Below are positions 1-7,138 of a DNA stretch of 64,000 bases, in pieces; within the stretch, counting starts at the first letter, position 1; each line of letters opens with the position of its first letter. The translations under genes and the position numbers were made by a program. The stretch comes from Bradyrhizobium frederickii (lineage in GTDB: Bacteria > Pseudomonadota > Alphaproteobacteria > Rhizobiales > Xanthobacteraceae), in the NCBI RefSeq assembly GCF_004570865.1, contig NZ_SPQS01000020.1:1-64000 (forward strand), read 5' to 3'. The notes under the pieces are model-generated. The model had not been told where the DNA came from and ran no database searches. It worked only from the letters and a program-made list of their open reading frames with translations.

Positions 1-1
1 T

Positions 2-382
2 ACGCATTCAAAACGCCGTCGCCGTGTCGAGTTTCTCGATTTCATGAACAGCCTCACCGCGGCCTTTCCGGGCCGGAAGCTTCACGTCATCCTCGACAAC
101 CTCAACACCCACAAGAAGAATGAGAACTGGCTCAAGGCCCATCCCAATGTGCAATTCCATTTCACGCCGACCAGTGCGTCGTGGCTCAATCAGGTCGAGG
201 TATGGTTCTCAATCTTGCAGGGACAATCGCTCAGCGGCACCTCCTTCACAAGCCTCAAGCAGCTTCAGGAACACATCGATGCCTACGTCAACGCGTACAA
301 CGACAAAGCCGAGCCCTTCGTCTGGACCAAGAAAAAGGTCCGTCAACGCCGTTTCAAAGGCCGCCGTCTCACTCAGCTCTGA
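2..382 (+). CDS. IS630-family transposase, C-terminal part (5' end outside window)
   Basis: The frame is open from the first bases of the window, so the gene starts to the left. The visible ~126 residues are the second half of a DDE-superfamily transposase of the IS630 type. They include the HVILDNLNTHK block with the second catalytic Asp, then the FTPTSASWLNQVE block with the final Glu. The C-terminus is basic and typical of the family. The product would cut and paste the element at TA dinucleotides. Activity cannot be judged because the first catalytic Asp region is not in the window. It lies at the left of a run of decayed insertion sequences. Family assignment is firm; intactness is unknown. 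Confidence 0.85.
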   Translation, partial: THSKRRRRVEFLDFMNSLTAAFPGRKLHVILDNLNTHKKNENWLKAHPNVQFHFTPTSASWLNQVEVWFSILQGQSLSGTSFTSLKQLQEHIDAYVNAYNDKAEPFVWTKKKVRQRRFKGRRLTQL

Positions 383-436
383 TTCCGGGTACTAGGGTAG
401 CGGTAACTGGGATTTCAGGGCTCAGTTTGAGAATGA

Positions 437-531
437 AACGCTGCCGGGGCATGTATTTCGAGCCCGGCTGCGCGGCGGCGATCAAGGTGACGCGCTCTCA
501 TCCTGATTGTCGCGCCATACCCGGCAGCGTT
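437..531. repeat. 12-bp perfect inverted repeat with a 71-bp loop
   Basis: AACGCTGCCGGG at 437-448 is the exact reverse complement of CCCGGCAGCGTT at 520-531. A direct repeat TATTTCGAG also occurs at 453 and 533. The structure sits between the IS630 transposase end and the 3' end of the marR pseudogene. It may be an IS terminus or a marR terminator-like structure. The role is unknown. Confidence 0.5.
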
Positions 532-1004
532 CTATTTCGAGAAACTGGAGGCACAGCCGCCCGCGCCCTCAAGCTTATCTCGCAAGGCCGTGATCACGCG
601 ATGGACAATCCGTATATCCTTGACCGACAGCCCTTCTGAAAGATCGTTGATCCAGGGAGCCTGCATTCCATTGCGGCTTCGAAGGCGCGCTGTCCATTCT
701 CAGTGAGCACGACGAGCTGCGCCCGTCGGTGATGCGGGTTGACCTCAAAAGATACGAGGCCCTCTCTGTGCAGATCATTGATAACGTTTTGACGATTGCC
801 GCCGAGGTCACGTGCGAGCCAAGCGACCGGTTGGGGACGTTCGGCGGACACAATGGCGCCAAGCACCTGCCAGCGTGCGCTTGTTAGGCCAAGCGGGGCG
901 ACCAGACGGTCGCCGGCCGTCAGAAGTAGGCTGTGGAGCCTGAATAGATCGAAAACAAGGTCGGTCAGGGCGTCACTCTCGGGGGTTCGCTCGGCTTTTT
1001 TCAT
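532..1004 (-). pseudogene. MarR-family transcriptional regulator, frameshifted near its C-terminus
   Basis: The first ~115 residues are a normal MarR winged-helix regulator. They show a helical dimerisation start, a LTSARWQVLGAI helix, a wing region around NPHHRRAQLVVLTENG, and GQRAFEAAME. After codon GAA-TGC near 661 the frame drifts into junk and stops at 594. Moving one base restores APWINDLSEGLS and a conventional C-terminal helix ending at a TAG at 532-534, so one base has been lost. The gene is divergent from the monooxygenase at 1101. MarR repressors commonly control such a divergent neighbour and their own gene. The truncated form lacks part of the dimerisation helix and is probably inactive. 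A sequencing error is the alternative explanation. Confidence 0.75.
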
Positions 1005-1022
1005 TTGTCACCATTGCTTTAA

Positions 1023-1058
1023 TTGACATCATAATGGCGATCTGTTATGTAATCATAA
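1023..1058 (+). promoter_or_regulatory. Candidate promoter and MarR operator for the monooxygenase gene
   Basis: TTGACA at 1023-1028 is a consensus -35 box. TGTAAT at 1048-1053 is a possible -10 with a 19-bp gap; TATGTA at 1046 gives 17 bp. The inverted repeat TTATG-TAAT-CATAA at 1045-1058 overlaps the -10. That placement suits an operator for the divergent MarR regulator. This is inferred from position and symmetry only. Confidence 0.45.
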
Positions 1059-1100
1059 TACCAATTAGGCATCACATATTAAATAGCGATGGAGGCACTC

Positions 1101-1469
1101 ATGTCGTTAATACGCCCACTGGACCCTTCCTTTCCGATCGACCGCCAGATTGCTATCGAGGCAAATTCGGTCGTCCTGGTGAACTTATTCACTCTCGACA
1201 AAGCCGATGAGGCGGCTTTTCTCAAAACCTGGCAGGACGACGCAGCGTTCATGAAGCGACAGCCGGGCTTCATTTCCACTCAGCTGCACAGAGCTCTCGG
1301 CGACAGCTCGACCTATCTGAACTACGCCGTCTGGGAATCCACCGCACACTTCCGCGCGGCCTTCACCCATCCTGACTTTCTAGCAAAAATCGCCACCTAT
1401 CCGGCCTCGGCGATAGCTTCCCCTCATCTGTTCCAGAAAGTTGCCGTGCCCGGCATCTGCGTTGCCTAG
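1101..1469 (+). CDS. Antibiotic biosynthesis monooxygenase (ABM/YgiN-like) domain protein
   Basis: This is a protein of about 122 residues with the ABM ferredoxin-like fold signature: VVLVNLFTLDKADEAAFLKTW, then MKRQPGFISTQLHRA, then the YLNYAVWES strand and a FTHPDF helix. Family members are cofactor-free oxygenases acting on quinols or polyketide-like aromatics. The substrate here is unknown. The start at 1101 is chosen over an in-frame ATG at 1089 because GGAGG at 1091-1095 lies five bases upstream. It is divergent from a marR gene and followed by the remnant of a small membrane-protein gene. An ABM, membrane-protein and MarR trio is a common inducible set. The gene itself looks intact although its neighbours are broken. 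Confidence 0.8.
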   Translation: MSLIRPLDPSFPIDRQIAIEANSVVLVNLFTLDKADEAAFLKTWQDDAAFMKRQPGFISTQLHRALGDSSTYLNYAVWESTAHFRAAFTHPDFLAKIATYPASAIASPHLFQKVAVPGICVA

Positions 1470-1499
1470 CCCTGCTGTTTTTAGGAAGGGAAGATACTC

Positions 1500-2147
1500 A
1501 TGATCAAGTTGATCCATCCTGTCGCTGGCGCCTTGGCTATCGCAACGATCGGCACTTTCGACGGTACTCAGCGAGCTGTTCGCGTCCCATCGACGTTGAA
1601 ACGGTTCCCCCGGCCGACAGCGCCGAGGCGTTCTCATGATCCAATAGAGGAGCGCGCTATGTCCTGGAAGTGGAAGCCGAGTTGGTACATCTTGGGCGGC
1701 AAGGCCAGCATCGTGCAACCGGCCCTTCAATGTCTTGTCACAAAACGCTCGACTGTCCTTAAGATCGACGGCCGCCGCGCCCCCAAGCGGGCCCAGCCCG
1801 ACCTGGTACTCGATCTGATCCGCAAGGCTGCAAACGCCCTTCTGCACCTAAGGCCGCGCAAGGTGCATCGCAGCCGGTTCAGCGAACCAAAAGGAAATCC
1901 GCGCAAGGCGAAGGGCGAAGCGCCATTGCAGACGTCAGCAGAGGTTGTGCGCACCTATAGTGCTGTCGTCGACGCGCTCACAGCCGCGATTCTCAATGCA
2001 GAGGCCGCCTTAAACTGGTTGGGCACTCAACCGCCAGATCTGGAAGAAGCCCGGCGAGCACTTAGTACTATCGCTAAGGACGGTAAGCGAGCAGGCGAAA
2101 TTATCGCTCGACTTCGAGCGCCGAGAGCTATCGCTGAAAGTTGGTGA
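1500..2147 (+). pseudogene. Chimeric remnant: small membrane protein start joined to a histidine-kinase-like scrap
   Basis: The reading frame is open for 215 codons but is a patchwork. The start (MIKLIHPVAGALAIATIG, with AAGGGA upstream) resembles the first helix of a small integral membrane protein often found after ABM genes. Shifting frame at about 1560 continues it as STVLSELFASH and then a stop at 1597. Residues ~145-205 resemble the HisKA helices of a sensor kinase (NAEAALNWLGTQPPDLEEARRAL and the RAGEIIARLRA segment). The phospho-acceptor His region and the ATPase domain are missing. The stretch between, including an ATG at 1660 with GAGGAG upstream, is not recognised. The 3' end is cut by an IS256-type sequence. 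The fusion is unlikely to be functional. Confidence 0.5.
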
Positions 2148-2222
2148 CGGCGGGAATCGGAAAGGCGGCATATCGTGGGGGTGCTTGACGCCTCCACTTC
2201 TCCACCGAAGGAACGATATGCC

Positions 2223-2404
2223 GTGTCCAACGATAGCGTCATCCAGCTGATTCAGCCAGGAATCTTCGACGATCAACTCACAGAAGTCTTGCGCAACGGG
2301 GCACGTGCCCTTCTCGCCAAGGCGGTCGAGGCCGAAGTCGCAGACTTTCTCGGCCAGCATGCCGATTTGAAGACCGCGGACGGCCACCAGCGCGTCGTGC
2401 GCCA
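2223..2404 (+). pseudogene. IS256-family transposase, N-terminal fragment
   Basis: From a GTG at 2223, preceded by AAGGAA, about 60 residues match the start of IS256-family (mutator type) transposases: SVIQLIQPG, DQLTEVLRNGARALLAKAVEAEV, and ADFLGQHADLKTADG. The match ends at RVVRHGQ, where the sequence changes into an IS4-type transposase in another frame. The DDE catalytic domain is absent, so the fragment is dead. Sequence from about 2144 (GTGACGGCGGGAATC) probably belongs to the terminal region of the same element. Confidence 0.8.
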
Positions 2405-3056
2405 CGGTCAAAGGTCTCCACCGGATCGAAGTCCAGGATAGCAAGGGCAATCCAGACCAGGCTGTCCTTGAAATCCGGTATCGTAAAATCCGTATTCTGC
2501 CACCGATAGGTAAGCAGTCGCGGTATCCAGCTTTGACTTTGACCGTGATCCACGCTGATGAAAGAGGAGCGCCAAAGAACAGAAAGAAGATTGAATGGAA
2601 ACTCCTGACCGATCTTCCAGTGCAATCGCACGGGGATGCGATCGAGAAACTCGAATGGTATTCCTTGCGATGGAAGATCGAGGTCTTCCACAAGATACTC
2701 AAATCCGGCTGTAGGGCAGAGGACTCGCAACTGCGGACCGCTCAGCGATTGACGAATCTGATCTCGGTATTCTGCATTGTGAGCTGGCGCATTTTTTGGA
2801 TGACGATGCTTAACCGTTCAGCACCAAATGCCTCACCGGAGTTTGTGCTGACCAAAGGTGAGATCCAATTGCTTGATCGGCTCGTCAAAGACAAGAATCC
2901 AGTCAGCACACAACGAAAGACATTGTCGCATTATCTCATCAAGATCGCCAGGCTCGGCGGCTATCTCGCCCGTGCCAACGATCCGCCACCAGGGAATCTG
3001 ATCATGTGGCGCGGATGTCGCGATTCATCGATATCGCAACGGGAGCGACACTCTGA
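2401..3056 (+). pseudogene. IS4-family (Tn5/IS50-like) transposase, C-terminal fragment with frameshift
   Basis: From about 2401 the frame encodes the second half of an IS4-type transposase. It includes the YREK-type signature (IEKLEWYSLRWKIEVFHKILKSGCR), in which the Glu is the last catalytic acid. The Tn5-like dimerisation domain follows (QRLTNLISVFCIVSWRIFWM, then PPPGNLIMWRG). After GGA near 3014 one base is missing. In the restored frame the protein continues LSRFIDIATGATL and stops at 3054-3056. The N-terminal half, with two catalytic Asp residues, is absent. The fragment sits between IS256 and IS21 remnants, which points to successive nested insertion and deletion. Confidence 0.8.
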
Positions 3057-3098
3057 CTCAAAAATGTGGGTAATCGTAAGCTTCATCGTATGCGTACC

Positions 3099-3392
3099 GT
3101 GCTTGCGCTTGAGCTCGCGGTGCACGGTCGTCCAATCAGGTTCGGCGATGCGGCGGTGACCCTGCCGGTTGCCATTGCCGGTCTTGGCGAACAGGCAAAG
3201 TTCCAGGGCCGCGTCCGTGAGCTCGTCGGGCAACGGCCAGGTCAGACCCGCGGCCTCGAACCGCCGGATCGCCAGCCGCACCGTCGAGGGCGCAGCTCCT
3301 ACCCGTCGCGCAATCTCGCGGCTCGGCAGCCCGGCCGCCTTCATCCTGATCACATCGCGCACACGGCGCATCGCAAGCCTCTCCGTCGGCAT
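3099..3392 (-). pseudogene. IS21-family IstA transposase, N-terminal fragment
   Basis: From an ATG at 3392, with AAGGGGGA just upstream, about 98 residues match the start of an IS21-type IstA. They include a helix-turn-helix (MKAAGLPSREIARRVG followed by APSTVRLAIRRF) and a linker (WPLPDELTDAALELCLF, GHRRIAEPDW). The match stops at HRELKRKH, and the integrase catalytic domain and istB are missing. The transposase-binding repeats of the same element lie upstream at 3458-3523. The fragment is truncated by the IS4-type sequence to its left. Confidence 0.8.
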
Positions 3393-3457
3393 CCAGGGTC
3401 CCCCTTCGCAAAGCCGAAAGGGTTGACCTATGGGAGCCAGAAGAGGCCTCGTCACCC

Positions 3458-3523
3458 GGGCGACATCATCTCGGAATGGGTGGGCGACTTCAAATCGGAA
3501 TGCTGGGCGACATCGAGCGGAAT
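3458..3523 (-). repeat. Three tandem terminal repeats of an IS21-type element
   Basis: Three imperfect ~20-bp copies of GGGCGAC(A/T)TC...CGGAAT start at 3458, 3482 and 3505, a period of 23 to 24 bp. They lie upstream of the istA fragment. IS21 elements carry such multiple direct repeats at their ends as transposase binding sites. The element end probably lies just right of 3523. Confidence 0.7.
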
Positions 3524-3973
3524 CCACACGCGGTTTGCTCATCGCCTTCCCCAATGCCGACGACCCGCCGTCAGGGAATCACGAATCGCTCAAAAGCAAA
3601 ATCCCAAAACGCAAGAAAGCATGGCCCAACACCCAGCTTTCCTGCAAAATCGAATACTTTATCGTGACAACTTCTGCCTATCTCTCAGGTCAATCCGCAT
3701 TCTTCACGGACGACCCTTTAGCACTTGTTCTGCTGGCGCTTTGCCCGGTCCGGATTTGGCTTCAACTTCGCTCCTGGTGGCTACCATGAACCAGAAATCC
3801 TCCCTCCGCAAAACCATTCAATTTGTCTCACAGAGACCTGACGGCGAACAGCCGTGTGGTCAATCTCGAATCACGGCTTGAATGTCGTTTTTGCTGCTGC
3901 GGTTGCTGGCGCTGTCCAGAATCCGCAGTAGACCGCTCGTCTCAGAAGGCCCACAATAGGACGCTGGGTTCGA
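3524..3973. other. 450-bp stretch with no recognised gene
   Basis: This lies between the IS21 end and the cyclase remnant. Open frames on both strands are short and match no family I recognise. Base composition is lower in GC than the flanks around 3640-3700. It is probably decayed mobile-element or gene sequence. Confidence 0.5.
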
Positions 3974-4117
3974 TCAGTATCGTCCCTTCATCAAATAGGC
4001 GAGCATCTCACCCTTTCCTTTCAGTTCGACTGCGCCGCGTTCGACGAACAGGAACTGGTCTTTCAGCAATTTTCTGACATGGGCGGATACTTGGATCTCG
4101 CCGGGGAGGCCGCGTGA
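3974..4117 (-). pseudogene. Class III adenylate/guanylate cyclase, C-terminal remnant
   Basis: In the frame ending at a TGA at 3974-3976, the codons from 4117 read GLPGEIQVSAHVRKLLKDQ, FLFVERGAVELKGKG and EMLAYLMKGRY. This is the characteristic tail of class III nucleotide cyclases, with the conserved RG.(V/I)ELKGKG.M..Y pattern. The catalytic core upstream is gone. The remnant is fused out of frame to the end of the ParB-like pseudogene at about 4117-4135. It is a scrap left by deletion, not a working gene. Confidence 0.65.
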
Positions 4118-4121
4118 CTCC

Positions 4122-4703
4122 TTGCGCATGATGGGAAGTCACCGTGAAGGCCATGAGCTGCTCGAGCGACATGCCGTCCTCGGCATAGATCTCGAGCAAC
4201 GCGGGCGAGACCGCGGCGAGGCGCAGGCGCTGCTTCACCACGTTGACCGAGGTGAAGAAGGCGGCGGCGATGTCCTCCTCGGTCTGGCCCCTCTCGCGCA
4301 GAGCCTGGAAGGCACGGAATTGGTCGAGCGGGTGAAGCGGTGCGCGCTGGATGTTCTCGGCGAGCGAGTCGTCCTCGGCGAGAATGTCGGTCGCGGGATC
4401 GCGCACGACGCAAGGCACCAATGCGGGTCTTGGCGAGGCGCTTCTGCTTTACGAGAGCTCCAGCGCGCGGTACCGGCGCCCGCCGGCCGGTATCTCAAAA
4501 ATGCCAGTCTCAGTGCCTTCGGAGTCGAGGACCGGCCGCACGTTGATGCTTTGGAGCAAGGTACGCCGAGCGATGTCCTCGGCCAACTCCTCGATGGAAA
4601 TGCCGGCCTTTACGCGCCGGTCGTTTGACTGGCTGAGCACGAGCTTATTGAAGGGAATGTCGAGCGAGGACGAGAGGGTGATCTTCTGAACGGTATTCGC
4701 CAT
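4122..4703 (-). pseudogene. ParB/RepB/Spo0J-like nuclease-domain protein, frameshifted and truncated
   Basis: The start (MANTVQKITLSSSLDIPFNKL, residue 1 at 4703, GGAGT upstream) leads into a ParB N-terminal domain. It carries SIEELAEDIARRTLLQSINVRP, then the GGRRYRALEL motif that binds CTP in ParB proteins. It continues with LAENIQRAPLHPLDQF and a helix-turn-helix (GQTEEDIAAAF, VNVVKQRLRLAAVSP). One C is missing near 4455, giving a TAA, and one extra C near 4427 restores the frame. The intervening residues read VKQKRLAKT in the shifted frame. The C-terminus after MAFTVT is replaced by a cyclase tail. Family members of this type sit on rhizobial plasmids and islands next to DUF932 genes, as here. 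Confidence 0.75.
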
Positions 4704-4800
4704 GGGTGATACTCCGCGACGGGCGGCCCAAAGACTCTCCTCTGGGCCTCCAACCCGTCACGAAGCGCAGCACCGCCCTCTTCCTCTGAGGGCAGCACCG
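4704..4800 (-). promoter_or_regulatory. Structured 5' leader of the ParB-like gene (copy 1)
   Basis: In transcript sense, a hairpin at 4759-4718 has a 6-bp outer stem (GACGGG/CCCGTC) plus a U-G pair. Its inner stem is GGCCCA/TGGGCC with a 12-nt loop. It ends 14 nt before the ATG, with GGAG between. A second stem (GCCCTC/GAGGGC) lies upstream near 4777-4795. The same architecture occurs before the DUF932 gene, with a different inner stem sequence. Function is unknown. Control of translation or of transcript stability is inferred. Confidence 0.6.
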
Positions 4801-4876
4801 GCCAACCGACGATCAGGAAAAACGGAAAGGCACGAAGCCGGAGACACGCCGTTCCGCATCTCAGGCTTTCCGGGTA

Positions 4877-6057
4877 TCAGGCTGCGCGGTCGAGCAGCTT
4901 TTTCGCGCGCGCCTCCAGATCGAGACGTGCGTCCTGATGGGTCTTGCCCCGCGCAACCGCTGTGATGCCTTGCACGAAATCGAAGACGCTCTCGGGCTTG
5001 CGTCCTTCCTCGGACAGCACCGTTTCGATGAACTTCGCTGTCTCAGTCTTCGAGAAGCCGCGCTTGCGCAGGAACTCGCTACGGTCGTCGTCGGTGCGGG
5101 CGACGATCATTTCTCGCGCGGCCCTGATGCCATTGACGAAGGGGCATTGATTGGGAATTGGCAAAGCTCGTCAGCGCCGGCACCGCCTCGTGCGCGAAGC
5201 GTGAGGCGGCGTATTTGGAGTGGCGGATGGTGATCTCCTCGAAATCCTCTACACCCCAGAGATTGCTGTTCTGGCAGACGGCGCGGAGATAGAAGCTCGC
5301 CATCCCGAGTGTCTTGGCACCCACCTCGGAATTCCAGCAGTAGAAGCCACGGCGAGCCATCACGCAGCCGGCCGGCCTCGATCGGGTTGAGGTCGTCGAC
5401 CAGGAACAGGAAGACGTCGCGGTTCGACGCGTAGAGAGTCGTCGTATCCTCGCTGATGTCGACATGCGGATTATAGACGCCGGTCGACCAGTCGAGCACG
5501 CCCGGGACTTTCCAGCGCGTGTCGCCCGAGCCATTGCCGGCGATGCGCTGAACGGCCGCCACGAGTTCGTGGTCAAAAATGCGCCCGTATTCGGGCCCCG
5601 TAACCGCGCGAAGATCGACGCGACCGTCTTCGATCTCGAGCGTCTTGACCTGCTCGCCTCGATGAGAGCTGAGGCCAAATTGGAGATTGATGCCAGCGAG
5701 CGGCGCCGGAAGCTGCCGGAGGTAGGCGGCCGGCGCGCCGACCAGGCTCGCGAGTTGGCCGAAGCTCCAGTGGGTCGGTGCGATAGGCGTATCGGAGCCG
5801 GGCAACGTTAGCACCAGCCGTTCCGCGTCGTTACGATCCGCCTCGACGCGGATCGCTGCGCTCTCCACCGTCCGGGTCCGGCTATGCGGGTCCGTCCGCG
5901 CACGGCGGCATAAAGGTCCGACAGGGACAGATAGCGCTCGTCCGCCGGCCGCGAGAACCACTCCGAGGATACGCGGCCAACGCTCACCGCGGGTCAGGTC
6001 CACCTTGTAGCCGCCGATGCGGTCGCGGCCCGTGCTAAGAACTTCGACTTGGGTCAT
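4877..6057 (-). pseudogene. DUF932 (phage/plasmid LGT_TIGR03299-like) protein, several frameshifts
   Basis: Read from the ATG at 6057, the protein resembles DUF932 family members of about 400 residues, but only as a mosaic of frames. The second half of frame one is sound from THWSFGQLASLVGAPAAYLR to VDDLNPIEAGRL. It then shifts at about 5370 into RGFYCWNSEVGAKTLGMASF and shifts again near 5150 into GIRAAREMIVARTDDDRSEF and a final KKLLDRAA. Near the N-terminus a shifted frame reads VGRVSSEWFSRPADERYLSL. At least four indels are needed to restore the gene. DUF932 genes belong to plasmid and island cassettes and their function is unknown. The gene shares a leader element with the ParB-like gene. 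Confidence 0.8.
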
Positions 6058-6155
6058 GGGTCGTCTCCATGACGGGCGCCGGAGGCCTCTTCTCCAGCCC
6101 TCAACCCGTCCCGGAAAACCCGGTCAGCGCCCTCACTCTTTCGGGAGCATTGCGG
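6058..6155 (-). promoter_or_regulatory. Structured 5' leader of the DUF932 gene (copy 2)
   Basis: In transcript sense, the hairpin at 6110-6071 has the same outer stem as copy 1 (GACGGG/CCCGTC with U-G). Its inner stem is a different sequence, GCTGGAG/CTCCGGC with one wobble. It ends 13 nt before the ATG, and the GGAG and ACCCATG contexts match copy 1. A small CCGG/CCGG hairpin lies upstream near 6112-6125. Two copies with exchanged but pairing inner stems suggest a selected RNA structure. Confidence 0.6.
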
Positions 6156-6201
6156 GAACTCGGATGCCAGGGGAAGGCGTTCCCCCTCAAGTGACCTAGA
6201 T

Positions 6202-6275
6202 TGTCCGAAATTTGTATACCTATTTCGGACAAGAAACTTGCCCTGTGTCCGAAAAAGAGCTGCAATTTTCGGACA
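6202..6275 (+). promoter_or_regulatory. Twin inverted-repeat operator of the AbiE-like antitoxin gene
   Basis: There are two perfect inverted repeats: TGTCCGAAAT-N10-ATTTCGGACA at 6202-6231 and TGTCCGAAAA-N10-TTTTCGGACA at 6246-6275. Their centres are 44 bp apart, about four helix turns. The second ends on the A of the chosen start codon. A possible -10 (TATACC, 6215-6220) lies in the first spacer, with GTGACC near 6191 as -35. AbiEi antitoxins are known to autoregulate by binding paired inverted repeats. Confidence 0.75.
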
Positions 6276-7138
6276 TGAACAGCCACCCGCCCGACCTCAA
6301 GACCGTCATGCTTGACCGCATCCGTGAGGACGCGCCGCGGAAGGTCTGGACGCCCAGTGACTTCGTCGACCTCTCCTCGCGGGACGCCGTTGATAAGACG
6401 CTGCAGCGGCTAGCGAATGCCGGAACCCTGAGGCGGATCGATCGCGGGCTCTACGATCAGCCTGGCTTCAACAGGCTCACCCAAAAACCTAACCCTCCCG
6501 ATCCGCGCTCGGTCATCGACGCAGTCGGAAGACGCGACCGAACGCGGATGCTTGTCGACGGCATAACCGCGGCGAACGATTTGGGTTTGACTGACGCCGT
6601 CCCGGCCAAAATCGTGGTGCACACCGAGGCGTGTCGTCGCGCGATAAAGCTTGGTAACGTGACGATCACCTTTCGTCCGACCGCAGCCAGCAAGCTATTC
6701 TGGGCCGGGCGACCGGCCATGCGCGTTGTCCAAGCGCTTCATTGGCTGCGGGATCTCTTAACACGAGAGGGCGAGAACGATCAGGTCGAGCGCAAGCTCG
6801 CCAGGCTTTTCGAGGGTCCGACAGCGGGGCCGCTGCTCAAAGCCGATCTCACCGCCGGCATGTCGGCTCTTCCGACATGGATGCGGGTGTTTCTCAAACC
6901 GCTCATCGAAACCGATGCTGGCCTTGGTCGCCGGCATAACGATGATGATCGTGATGATGCTAATCATGCTGGCGGTGATCATGATCGTCATCGACAAGGA
7001 AGAGGCGACGGTGATGATGGTCAGCGTCACCCTGCCGTCGCACGTCCGAAGCCGAAACCACGCTCCACGCGGAAGAAGCCAACCGCCAATCGCGCGGCAC
7101 AACTCGGAGGGTGTAGGCATGAACCCGGCTTTCGATGA
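6275..7138 (+). CDS. AbiEi-like antitoxin (DUF6088 type), C-terminal tail altered
   Basis: An N-terminal winged helix (residues ~10-70: MLDRIREDAPRKVWTPSDF, KTLQRLANAGTLRRIDRG and LYDQPGFN) should bind the operators upstream. A middle domain (DRTRMLVDGITAANDLGL to AMRVVQALHWLRDLL) matches AbiEi-type antitoxins. After about residue 213 (VFLKPLIE) the frame runs into a His/Asp-rich GAT-repeat segment and a basic tail not typical of the family. A frameshift near 6915 is likely. The toxin gene starts at 7119, inside this frame, as expected for a coupled pair. The start at 6275 follows the operator and lacks a clear ribosome site; ATG 6308 is an alternative. Confidence 0.7.
   Translation: MNSHPPDLKTVMLDRIREDAPRKVWTPSDFVDLSSRDAVDKTLQRLANAGTLRRIDRGLYDQPGFNRLTQKPNPPDPRSVIDAVGRRDRTRMLVDGITAANDLGLTDAVPAKIVVHTEACRRAIKLGNVTITFRPTAASKLFWAGRPAMRVVQALHWLRDLLTREGENDQVERKLARLFEGPTAGPLLKADLTAGMSALPTWMRVFLKPLIETDAGLGRRHNDDDRDDANHAGGDHDRHRQGRGDGDDGQRHPAVARPKPKPRSTRKKPTANRAAQLGGCRHEPGFR

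Noticed and set aside
3053..3075. CTGACTC as a Tn5/IS50 outer end
   Set aside because: Only 7 bases match the known Tn5 end, and the orientation is wrong for the transposase fragment to its left.
4122..6057. A working plasmid partition system from the ParB-like gene
   Set aside because: No ParA or parS is visible, the gene is broken, and this ParB subgroup is found in plasmid and island accessory cassettes with DUF932.
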